Source: M3007 sp964539805
GTDB taxonomy: Bacteria > Bacteroidota > Bacteroidia > Chitinophagales > Saprospiraceae
Assembly (NCBI GenBank): GCA_964539805.1
Contig: CAZIKN010000014.1
Coordinates: 6,766-70,765, forward strand
DNA: 64,000 nucleotides
Direction: 5' to 3'
The notes under the pieces: generated by a model
What the model saw: the letters and a program-made list of their open reading frames with translations, nothing else
Told to the model about the DNA's origin: nothing
Databases searched by the model: none
Part shown: positions 25,907 to 33,619 of the stretch, in pieces
Layout of the letters: the number at the start of each line of letters is the position of its first letter
How positions within the stretch are numbered: position 1 is the first letter of the stretch
Program-made: the position numbers and the translations under genes

Positions 25907-28789
25907 CTATTCCACCCTTATCTCATCCGCAAAAAGCCAGCAGGCATAACCCTGGCCTTTGTGGCCTTCCGGGCATTTCAGCATGGAGTTGCCCGTTACA
26001 CGCACATAACGCGCTTTGGTTTTGGCAAATGACACCGCAAAGTCTTGTTGCCATATTCCCTTGTCCTGTGGTGTTTTGTCGGGGCGGGCGGCGGTGCCAA
26101 GAGACCTGAAGTTTTTGCCGTCCAGGGAAATTTCCACCTGTACCTGGGTTGGGAAGAAAATCCAGGCATTTTCATCCTGCAAAAAACCTGTGCTGACCTG
26201 CTTAATGTCCTGTGCCTTGCCAAGGTCAATGACCACATCAAAATGCTGCCCCTCAAAACCCTGCCAGTCGCCGGTGCGAAAATCGGCAGCACTTCCGCGA
26301 AGGCCGTTGATGAGTGCGTCATCACCGCCCCCCGTGTATTGGGTCGAGTAAGTACAATTGTAGCGTTCTACGCGCCGGCCATCGGGTATTTTGAAAAAAT
26401 AGGCCGTTTCCACGGCGCTGGCCTGGCCATCCGCAACGGCCTGGAAGATCAATTGGGTGCTTTCCTTGATTTTTATAGGGCCTTTATAGGGCGAATCAGC
26501 TAATGAGGCTCCATTGGGTGTAGTGCAGTAAATGGTGGCATTGGGCCGCAAGGAGGCCAAAGTTATGACTTGTTCGCCCCGGAACACGCGTTCGCCTTTT
26601 TGGACAAAAGGCATGGGGGTTAAGGGCCAGGCAGCAGGGGATATGTTAGTGCCAGGGCGAGCGGGGTTTGCCTTTTCGCTCATCACAAAATGAAGCGTTC
26701 CGCCCTGTGCAAGGTCGCTGTGGGTAATTTCCCGTTGTGCCAATGCTTTGCCCTGTAATTGCGCTTCTTTGACATAAAGTGCTGATTGTGAATTGTTTGG
26801 CGCGGTAATGATAAAATCTTTCCCGTTTTCCAAATGAATTGTCGCCCGTGTGAACAAGGGCGTGCCAAGAGTGTAAACGGGACTGCCCGGCGTTACGGGA
26901 TAAAACCCGAGGGCCGAGAGTACATACCAGGCTGACATCTGGCCACAGTCTTCATTGCCGCAGAGGCCATCAGGCTTATCCTGGTACATTTCAGACATGA
27001 TTTGGCGGATCAGTCGGGCTGTTTCGTCTGGTCTGCCGCAATAATTATACAGGTAGGCAATATGGTGGCTTGGCTCATTGCCATGTACATATTGCCCGAT
27101 CAGCCCCGTGATGTCGGCTTGGTTGCGCCCGCTTGTTTCGGTTTTTGCCGAAAAAATGGCATCCAAACGGGCGCTCAAATCCCAGGCCCCCAAGTAGCGC
27201 AAGGCATCCAGCCCTTGCGGGGCAGAAAAGGCATACTGCCAGGCATTGGCTTCCGTGAAATGAAAGTTTACTTCATAGGGATTGAAAGGTTTTTGCCAGC
27301 TGGCATTGCTTTTGGCGCGAAAAAAGCCCGTTTCGGGGTCATAAATATTGAAAAAATTCATAGCGCGGCGGCGGTATTGCGCCGCTATGTCGTTTTTGCC
27401 CATTCGCTCGGCCATTTGGGCAATACACCAGTCATCATAGGCGTATTCAAGGGTTTTGGATACGGATTCCGATTCCTTGTCGGCGGGGATGTAGCCCAGT
27501 TCCTTGTACCATTTTAAGCCAAAAAGATCGGTATTGGCGCTTTTAATCATGGCTTCAAGGGCCAGGTCGGCATCAAAGTCCCTAATGCCCTTTAAATAGG
27601 CGTCAGCGATGACTGGAATGGCATGGTTGCCAATCATACAGTCTGTTTCATTGTTGGCCAGTTCCCACACGGGCAGCCTGCCGAAAGCCTTGTAATGATC
27701 CAAAAAGGTTTGGATAAAACCTTTTGTGCGGGTTGGTTCAAGGATGGTGTACAGCGGGTTGCAGGCCCGATAGGTGTCCCAAAGCGAAAAAACGGTATAG
27801 GAGCCAAAGCCTCCATTACCTGGAGCCATTTTTTCATTGGGGACGATCATGGTATGGTACAGGGCCGTGTAAAAATTGGTTTTTTCAGCTTCTGAGCCTC
27901 CCTCTACTTCTATTTTGGACAATTGGCGCTGCCATTTCTCTTGGGTTTCGGCCTTTATTTTGTCAAAATCATAATGCGGGCATTCATTCTCCAGGTTTTT
28001 GGCGGCCTCTTCCATGCTGCTGAAAGAGATGCCAACAGAGGCTACCACCGGGCCGCTGTTGCCAAAATCAAAAATGCCCACAATGGATGTGCTGTTTACT
28101 TTGGGCGCTGCCTCGCGCGGATTTTTGGCCATATCCAACACGATACTACTGGAAAAGGGTCTTGAGAAACGCGCAACAAAATAGACCTTTTGTTCTTTCG
28201 CCCAGGCTTTGCTGATCCGATAGCCCGCTATTTCGCGGCTGCTTACAATTTCCATCTGTGACTCCAGCACCTCATCCCGATGGCGCAGATCAACCAGAAT
28301 GCTTCCCTTGGTGCGGTTGGGTGGAAAGGTGTAGCGGTGTACCCCCACGCGCTCTGTTGCCGTCAGTTCACAGTTTATCCTGCTTTTATCCAAGAATACC
28401 TGATAATAGCCTGCCTGTGCCTGTTCCTTGTTTTTCTGGAAGGTGGAGGCATATTCCTCTGGTTCGAGCCGTGCCCCGCCAACAAAAGGCATGAACAATA
28501 TGTCGCAGTAATCAGCAACCCCCGTTCCGCTCAAGTGGGTGTGTGAAAAGCCATACAGGATGGAATCAGTGTAATGATAGCCCGAGCAGCCATCCCAGTC
28601 CAGCATATTGATGCGGGTATCAGGGCTGAGCTGTACCAGGCCAAAAGGCGCTGTTGCACCCGGGTAGGTGTGCCCATGCCCACCTGTGCCAATGAAGGGG
28701 TTGACGTATTGGAGGGGAGATCTCAGGGCTTGCGCAGATAAGACTTGCACGACCATCAGGCAAAAGAGAACAGACATGATTCGGCTCAT
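25907..28789 (-). CDS. Glycoside hydrolase family 92 (alpha-mannosidase type) with discoidin-like C-terminus
   Basis: 960 residues from the ATG at 28789, chosen because it begins a signal peptide (MSRIMSVLFCLMVVQVLSAQA) and overlaps the upstream stop as ATGA; an in-frame ATG at 28897 only adds non-conserved residues. The GH92 part starts YVNPFIGTGGHGHTYPGA and includes LWDTYRACNPL and GNEDCGQMSAWY, typical of these calcium-dependent exo-alpha-mannosidases. A chitobiase-like beta segment and an F5/8 type C (discoidin, CBM32-like) domain form the C-terminal 250 residues and probably bind glycans. It acts in the periplasm or outside on mannosyl glycans. No SusC/SusD pair is adjacent, so this is not a classical utilisation locus. 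Confidence 0.92.
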   Translation of the reverse strand: MSRIMSVLFCLMVVQVLSAQALRSPLQYVNPFIGTGGHGHTYPGATAPFGLVQLSPDTRINMLDWDGCSGYHYTDSILYGFSHTHLSGTGVADYCDILFMPFVGGARLEPEEYASTFQKNKEQAQAGYYQVFLDKSRINCELTATERVGVHRYTFPPNRTKGSILVDLRHRDEVLESQMEIVSSREIAGYRISKAWAKEQKVYFVARFSRPFSSSIVLDMAKNPREAAPKVNSTSIVGIFDFGNSGPVVASVGISFSSMEEAAKNLENECPHYDFDKIKAETQEKWQRQLSKIEVEGGSEAEKTNFYTALYHTMIVPNEKMAPGNGGFGSYTVFSLWDTYRACNPLYTILEPTRTKGFIQTFLDHYKAFGRLPVWELANNETDCMIGNHAIPVIADAYLKGIRDFDADLALEAMIKSANTDLFGLKWYKELGYIPADKESESVSKTLEYAYDDWCIAQMAERMGKNDIAAQYRRRAMNFFNIYDPETGFFRAKSNASWQKPFNPYEVNFHFTEANAWQYAFSAPQGLDALRYLGAWDLSARLDAIFSAKTETSGRNQADITGLIGQYVHGNEPSHHIAYLYNYCGRPDETARLIRQIMSEMYQDKPDGLCGNEDCGQMSAWYVLSALGFYPVTPGSPVYTLGTPLFTRATIHLENGKDFIITAPNNSQSALYVKEAQLQGKALAQREITHSDLAQGGTLHFVMSEKANPARPGTNISPAAWPLTPMPFVQKGERVFRGEQVITLASLRPNATIYCTTPNGASLADSPYKGPIKIKESTQLIFQAVADGQASAVETAYFFKIPDGRRVERYNCTYSTQYTGGGDDALINGLRGSAADFRTGDWQGFEGQHFDVVIDLGKAQDIKQVSTGFLQDENAWIFFPTQVQVEISLDGKNFRSLGTAARPDKTPQDKGIWQQDFAVSFAKTKARYVRVTGNSMLKCPEGHKGQGYACWLFADEIRVE

Positions 28790-29523
28790 AAGGACCAGAT
28801 TTTTACTACGGCAAATGCCGCAATTACGAACACAACAATATAGATTGCGTAGGCTAAAAGCACCACTATTAGCGACTTGAGTGCTCTGTGCAGCCAATTG
28901 GTTTCCTGGGAGAATACCATAAATTGGAAAATTACAACAAGTAAAATGGAAAAAGCATTAAACGAAACAACATAGCTGTAATGCCGCAAAACAGGGAAAA
29001 AAAGCAGCCCTATAAGGTTCATATTGCATACGATAAATGCCTGGATATAAATGTTTTCTATAAGATTATACCTTGTATTGATCCTGAAAAACTGGTTGGA
29101 CCAAAATGCAAGGGGCAGGACCATTAGCGCTTCAAAATATTTTGACCAATCCCGAAAAATGCTAACGACAGTTTTGCCAATTTTATAGCCTAAGGAATAG
29201 GCATTCCCCTCCAAGGGCTTTGCATCAACGGTTATGGGTACTTTGTAGGCAATTTCAGCATAAGCCACAATGCCACATATAAACAACAAAAAAACGATAG
29301 GATTAAAATAGCCGACCCGCTTGCCGGCGATATAATCCAGGATCAACGATGGCTTCCAGATCGTCTGAATGTTTTTTAAAACGCCCTTGTCCAAATGAAG
29401 GAGTACATGTTGCAGATCGTGGGTAATCTGGTGCAGGGTAAGTCTTTGGGTAGCGGCTTTTTGGCCGCACTCGGGGCAAAACTTGCCCTCATATTGGTGG
29501 TTGCAATTTAAACAGCTGTTCAT
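28786..29523 (-). CDS. DUF3667 domain-containing membrane protein with zinc ribbon (copy 2)
   Basis: 245 residues from the ATG at 29523, chosen because the family's zinc ribbon follows at once (CLNCNHQYEGKFCPECGQK) and a TACCTTTG element sits seven bases upstream. Then come the DUF3667 helix (HDLQHVLLHLDKGVLKNIQ), the YFNPIVFLLFICGIVAY segment and three further membrane helices. Role unknown. Its stop overlaps the ATG of the GH92 gene (ATGA), so the two are translationally coupled, an unexpected pairing. It is paralogous to the 8.2-9.3 kb gene but lacks the long soluble loop. Confidence 0.85.
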   Translation of the reverse strand: MNSCLNCNHQYEGKFCPECGQKAATQRLTLHQITHDLQHVLLHLDKGVLKNIQTIWKPSLILDYIAGKRVGYFNPIVFLLFICGIVAYAEIAYKVPITVDAKPLEGNAYSLGYKIGKTVVSIFRDWSKYFEALMVLPLAFWSNQFFRINTRYNLIENIYIQAFIVCNMNLIGLLFFPVLRHYSYVVSFNAFSILLVVIFQFMVFSQETNWLHRALKSLIVVLLAYAIYIVVFVIAAFAVVKIWSL

Positions 29524-29530
29524 GTCGCGC

Positions 29531-29538
29531 CAAAGGTA
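29531..29538 (-). promoter_or_regulatory. -7 promoter element TACCTTTG for DUF3667-GH92
   Basis: Minus-strand TAnnTTTG match ending seven bases before the ATG at 29523, implying a leaderless or very short-leader transcript, as for the DUF58 gene. Confidence 0.4.
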
Positions 29539-29554
29539 GGGGATGTTGTTCCAC

Positions 29555-29592
29555 AAAAAAGAATCCCTCTGCCCATTACAGCGAGGGATTCT
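29555..29592 (-). terminator. Minus-strand intrinsic terminator with no obvious gene upstream
   Basis: AGAATCCCTC and GAGGGATTCT pair perfectly around a 13-base loop and, on the minus strand, are followed by TTTTTT. No minus-strand gene precedes it, since the next gene to the right is on the plus strand. It may end a short unannotated RNA or insulate the DUF3667 promoter from antisense transcription. The region 29593-29880 is A/T-rich, contains two TTTTGCCAAATA copies (about 29714-29758), and has no gene. Confidence 0.5.
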
Positions 29593-29880
29593 AACCCAAA
29601 CAAATAAACACAAAAACTACTTGAGTGCAATGTTAAGGGATATTTTTTTTAACTTGCAAATGTTTTGGTGGTTTTTTTGACTGTTTTTTTGATATTTTTT
29701 TGAAACGGCGGGTTTTTGCCAAATATAGGCGGGTTTTATTGGTGTTTTTGCCAAATAAGATTAAGTATAAAAAAATTATGTTTTCCATCTGTTTTCGTAA
29801 CTTGCTGAATATTCGTACGTTTACGCATTGATTCCGATGCGTTCGGAATATTGAACCCTCTCACCATACATTTCACTATT

Positions 29881-30705
29881 ATGTTGAAAAAAAGTTTGTT
29901 ACTGCTTGCACTGGCCACTATTGTATGGGCATGTAGCAAGAATGCATTTACAGGTCGTAAAAGCCTGAATCTCATCCCGGTACCAACACTCAACCAGATG
30001 AGTTTTACGGAATACCGCTCTTTTCTCTCACAGAACAAAACGGTAGCCTCGGGCAGCAATGTTGAGCTGGTTAAGCGGGTAGGCAATGATATTCGCTTAG
30101 CCACGGAGGTCTATTACCGCTCCAAAGGCAAGGGGGGCGAGCTTAAGGATTTTGCCTGGGAATTCAATGTTGTGGAGGATCCCACCGTCAATGCCTTTTG
30201 TATGCCAGGTGGCAAGGTTGTGGTTTATACAGGTATCCTTAAAGTGACCCAAAATGAAGATGCCCTTGCGGTGGTAATGGGCCATGAGATAGCCCACGCC
30301 CTTTCACATCATGGCAATGAGCGTATGAGCCAGGGCTTAGTAGCTCAATTGGGCCTGACTTCTCTGGATCTCGCACTGCAACAAAAACCTGCCGCCACGC
30401 GAAGCTTGCTGATGACGGCTGCGGGTGCCGGTGCGCAAGTGGGCGTCATGCTGCCATTTAGCCGCAAACACGAATCAGAAGCCGATGAAATTGGGCTTTA
30501 CCTGATGGCTATGGCTGGTTACAACCCTGCCGAGGCAGCTCCTTTTTGGCAACGTATGAACGCAGGTGCCGGTGGTCGTACACCAGAGTTCATGAGCACG
30601 CACCCGGACCCCGCCAAACGCAGTGAAAAACTGAAGTCTTTGGTGCCCAAGGCCCGTGCTTATGCCCAAAAATATCCGGTACCTGGTAGTTCAAAACGGA
30701 AATAA
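29881..30705 (+). CDS. M48 family metalloprotease, lipoprotein
   Basis: 274 residues from the ATG at 29881; an in-frame TTG at 29851 is rejected because a lipoprotein signal (MLKKSLLLLALATIVWAC) starts at 29881. Zinc motif HEIAH in VVMGHEIAHALSHHGNERM and the downstream ESEADEIGLYLMAMAGYNP with the third ligand define the M48 family (BepA/LoiP-like). AFCMPGGKVVVYTGIL before the active site is also family-typical. Periplasmic M48 lipoproteins degrade misassembled outer-membrane proteins. It is followed by a 70-bp palindrome and then the TrpR-like gene. Confidence 0.9.
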   Translation: MLKKSLLLLALATIVWACSKNAFTGRKSLNLIPVPTLNQMSFTEYRSFLSQNKTVASGSNVELVKRVGNDIRLATEVYYRSKGKGGELKDFAWEFNVVEDPTVNAFCMPGGKVVVYTGILKVTQNEDALAVVMGHEIAHALSHHGNERMSQGLVAQLGLTSLDLALQQKPAATRSLLMTAAGAGAQVGVMLPFSRKHESEADEIGLYLMAMAGYNPAEAAPFWQRMNAGAGGRTPEFMSTHPDPAKRSEKLKSLVPKARAYAQKYPVPGSSKRK

Positions 30706-30753
30706 ACCTTTATGATGTTGTATCATAAGTCAAAAATAGAGACATGCTCTAAA

Positions 30754-30823
30754 GAATAAAATTCCGTTTTTTACTCATACGATGACTCGAGTCATCGTAT
30801 GAGTAAAAAACGGAATTTTATTC
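30754..30823. repeat. Perfect 70-bp palindrome
   Basis: Two 35-base arms are exact reverse complements with no spacer, centred between 30788 and 30789 (centre GACTC|GAGTC). Outside it, TGTATCATAAGT (from 30719) and ACTTATGATACA (ending near 30857) form a further pair. The arms lack an A-tract/T-tract arrangement, so this is not a standard terminator, though it could act as a strong mRNA hairpin between the M48 and TrpR-like genes or extrude as a cruciform. Confidence 0.85.
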
Positions 30824-30875
30824 CGCCTGCTTATGCCTTTGATACTTATGATACAGCCTCATCAAACCTTATTAC

Positions 30876-31136
30876 ATGCTCTATCGCTTATTCCAATCCG
30901 TAAAATCAGAAGCCGAGTTCAACGAACTTATTGAACTCATGTTTACAGAACACGAACGCGAACTTATGCTGGAACGCTGGCGCATTTTTGATGCCCTGGA
31001 TCGCGGTTTGACCCAGCGTGAAGTGTCCAAGGATGTCCCGTGCAGCATCGTGACCGCCACGCGCGGCGCCAAAGTGTATCGCGACAATAAAAGTCGGGTA
31101 CAACGTTTTTTGGAAATATACCGCCGAAAAACATAG
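30876..31136 (+). CDS. TrpR/YerC-family DNA-binding protein
   Basis: 86 residues: MLYRLFQSVKSEAEFNELIELMFT then ERELMLERWRIFDALDRGLTQREVSKDVPCSIVTATRGAKVYRD, split as in the Trp repressor superfamily with a helix-turn-helix at LTQREVSKDVPCSIVTATRG. It could be a tryptophan-responsive repressor or a YerC-type protein of unknown ligand; the anthranilate synthase gene at the far end of this window is an obvious candidate target but no shared operator was identified. The start ATG lies just past the palindromic region. Confidence 0.75.
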   Translation: MLYRLFQSVKSEAEFNELIELMFTEHERELMLERWRIFDALDRGLTQREVSKDVPCSIVTATRGAKVYRDNKSRVQRFLEIYRRKT

Positions 31137-31181
31137 GGGAATGTGATAATTTATTCAATGTGAACTCAACGAAGCGTTTTT

Positions 31182-31979
31182 ATGCTGTGCAAGATCAAAG
31201 TAGCCTTTTTTACCATAATGTTCTTGTTGTGTTCTGCGATTGCAGCGTTTTCACAAGAAAACAACAATCTTGAAGCGCCTTCAGATACCTTGCAAGAAAT
31301 GGCCGGATCAGGTACTGCACCATCTGATCAGCAGCCACTGTCTTCCAACATTGAATACGCAGAGCCGGTACCGCTGAGGGCCATAGATGCCCAAAAATGG
31401 ACCGATGCTGCCCAAAACTTAGATTACAGCAAGGATGTTGCTGAAGAGAAAAAAAACGAAGAAAAAGCACCTTTACCCCCTTCCTCCCAACCTTCAGACC
31501 AAAATAGTGGCACAAACATCAACTGGAGCGGATTAGGGCAAATTGTACAAGTCATTATCATATTCCTGGCATTATTGGGCATTGGCTATGCTATATTCCG
31601 GATGCTGCAACAGCCTCAAAACAAACGAATTGCCTCTGATGGCACCGAAATCACCGCTGACAATGTGGACCAATACCTGCACGAAACGGCCTTGGATCGT
31701 TTTTTGAAAGATGCCTTGGCCCAACAGAACTACGCTTTGGCCATAAGGCTTTATTACTTGCAGATTATCAAGGGTTTATCTGAGAAAAAAGCCATACATT
31801 GGTCAAAAGAAAAAACCAATCGGGATTATCAGCGCGAAATGCGCAATCATCATTTGGCCGATGCCTTTCGTTGGGCTACCCGCAGTTTTGAGCAGGCCTG
31901 GTATGGCAATGAGGGATTGAGCGTGGCCCAATATCGGGCCATGGAGGCCCAATTTAAGGCCCTGTTAAGCCAAATATAG
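31182..31979 (+). CDS. DUF4129-like membrane protein
   Basis: 265 residues with an N-terminal signal (CKIKVAFFTIMFLLCSAIAAF), an acidic Pro/Ser-rich periplasmic stretch (25-105), one membrane helix (about 118-138, IVQVIIIFLALLGIGYAIF) and a cytoplasmic helical domain with FLKDALAQQNYALAIRLYYLQIIKGL and FEQAWYGNEGLSVAQY, typical of DUF4129. In Bacteroidota these proteins belong to the MoxR/DUF58/DUF4350 module, two other members of which are elsewhere in the window. Role unknown, probably envelope-related. It starts 46 bp after the TrpR-like gene and may share its transcript. Confidence 0.75.
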   Translation: MLCKIKVAFFTIMFLLCSAIAAFSQENNNLEAPSDTLQEMAGSGTAPSDQQPLSSNIEYAEPVPLRAIDAQKWTDAAQNLDYSKDVAEEKKNEEKAPLPPSSQPSDQNSGTNINWSGLGQIVQVIIIFLALLGIGYAIFRMLQQPQNKRIASDGTEITADNVDQYLHETALDRFLKDALAQQNYALAIRLYYLQIIKGLSEKKAIHWSKEKTNRDYQREMRNHHLADAFRWATRSFEQAWYGNEGLSVAQYRAMEAQFKALLSQI

Positions 31980-32029
31980 CCAATACAAAGTGTTTTGCCC
32001 ATCAGGCGTTGTCAACCCTCATCAACCAT

Positions 32030-33574
32030 TCAATGCTTGATGATCCTCATCTGTCCATTATTGTCCCGCCCTAAAAACTTCAACAGATAAGGCCCGGCCT
32101 GTAAATGCTGCAAGCCGTCAAGGGTAAAGGTTTTTTGGTTAGAAATATTTTTTTGAACAATCATTTTTCCTTGAAAATCAAACATTTGTAGCATATCATA
32201 CGGGTTTTCTGCTGCAAAAAAGATGTCTAAGTGATCGCTAAAAACAGTTGGTGATACCTTGGCCTGGAGCAAGCTCAGGCTTGATGAAGCATTGGCAAGT
32301 GGTTCAAGGGCAACATGGAGTTCCGTAACTTCTCCGGCGGACAATGGTACATTGCTTATCCTTTTAGGTTTGTAGCCTGACTTGTTTACCACCACATCAT
32401 AGGCACCGGTTCCTAAAAGGCCCGTTTTGTAGCGGCCAAAGGTGTTTGAACTGTCTTGGCCTATGCTATCTTGTATGGCAATGTATGCCCTGCTCAAGGG
32501 CAATCCTGTGACGGCATCACTTATTGTGCCTTCTAAGTAAGAGGCGCGCTGGTAGGATGGCTTGAACACAAAAAGGCCTTCCTGCTTGGCTGTTGCAAAC
32601 ACAATACCTGATGGCAGATAGGGATCAGCATCCCAGACAAGAGAGTTGCCCATGACATACCAGGCGGTTTCGATCAGGTTGTCCGGGCGATGGGCATCCA
32701 CGATGGTCAATTGGCCGCCATAGGACGGGTTGACCAAAAAATTGCCTAAAACACGCACATTATGGACTTCAAAATCAGGCTTTTGGCTGGGAAAATACTG
32801 GTCAAGCAAACGGATATTGGCCAGATCGCTTACGTCAAACGAGGCGAGTGGGGCCTTGGGTATTTCGTCGGCAGCAAAAAGGGTGCGGCCATCAGGCGAG
32901 AGTTCGGTGTTGTGGTTGAATTTTGCCGGGGTAGGTTGGGCTATGATAAATTGAGGGTCACGCCGGTCTCTAATGTCCACCACGGCAAAGCCGTCGCCCA
33001 GTTCACTGGTCCAGAGGGTATCGCCGCGAATAAAGCCATCATGGCAATAGCGCAGGGAATATCGGCCTGTTATTTTGGGTGTCCAGGGATCGGAAAGATC
33101 AGCGATGACACAGCCACTTGTTATGTTGCCGCCACCAAAGATATAGAGATAGCCATCCACGGCCTGCACGGTATGGCTGCGCCGCACTTTGCCTTCAAAG
33201 GCACCGTTGCCAAACCAGTTTTTCCAATAAATGGTATCGGGAAGATGCCGCAGGTCAACAATGGTAATACCGCTGCTATCGGCCTCGGAACCTACATAAG
33301 CGAAGCCGCCCCATGTGCGCACTTCGCGCCAGTTGTTGGGTTTGCCGGGCACGACAAAACGCTCTTTGGGTTGGGTTGGGTCTTGTAAATCTACGATGCT
33401 CATTCCCTGGCTATGTCCTATCAGTGCCCATTCGCCGCCGCTGCTGTCCACATGGTGTTTGCAGCCCGCAAGGGTTCGGCCATCGAAGGACAAATACCCG
33501 ATCTTTTCGAGGTTAAGCTGTGCGGGCAACACGAGCGGTGCAAGGCATAAGCAGAAAAAAAGCAATTGACGCAT
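32030..33574 (-). CDS. Choice-of-anchor B family (LVIVD-repeat) exported protein with sorting domain
   Basis: 514 residues from the ATG at 33574, which starts a signal peptide (MRQLLFFCLCLAPLVLPAQ); ATGs at 33580 and 33589 are alternatives. Residues 20-330 are LVIVD-type beta-propeller repeats (MSIVDLQDPTQP, ITIVDLRHLPD, FAVVDIRDRRDP, LTIVDAHRPDN). A carboxypeptidase-regulatory-like beta-sandwich (YLEGTISDAVTGLPLSRAYIAI) follows at about 350-425. The last 75 residues look like a divergent type A sorting domain (VSPTVFSDHLDIFF ... LQAGPYLLKFL). It is probably a cell-surface protein exported by type IX secretion; enzymatic activity is not evident. Confidence 0.85.
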   Translation of the reverse strand: MRQLLFFCLCLAPLVLPAQLNLEKIGYLSFDGRTLAGCKHHVDSSGGEWALIGHSQGMSIVDLQDPTQPKERFVVPGKPNNWREVRTWGGFAYVGSEADSSGITIVDLRHLPDTIYWKNWFGNGAFEGKVRRSHTVQAVDGYLYIFGGGNITSGCVIADLSDPWTPKITGRYSLRYCHDGFIRGDTLWTSELGDGFAVVDIRDRRDPQFIIAQPTPAKFNHNTELSPDGRTLFAADEIPKAPLASFDVSDLANIRLLDQYFPSQKPDFEVHNVRVLGNFLVNPSYGGQLTIVDAHRPDNLIETAWYVMGNSLVWDADPYLPSGIVFATAKQEGLFVFKPSYQRASYLEGTISDAVTGLPLSRAYIAIQDSIGQDSSNTFGRYKTGLLGTGAYDVVVNKSGYKPKRISNVPLSAGEVTELHVALEPLANASSSLSLLQAKVSPTVFSDHLDIFFAAENPYDMLQMFDFQGKMIVQKNISNQKTFTLDGLQHLQAGPYLLKFLGRDNNGQMRIIKH

Positions 33575-33619
33575 TATCATATCAGGCAAATTATCACATT
33601 CCCTAAATCATCACCTTCC

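Noticed and set aside
30754..30823. 70-bp palindrome as an intrinsic terminator of the M48 gene
   Set aside because: The arms lack the A-tract/T-tract arrangement and GC-rich stem expected; it may still affect RNA, but the standard label does not fit.
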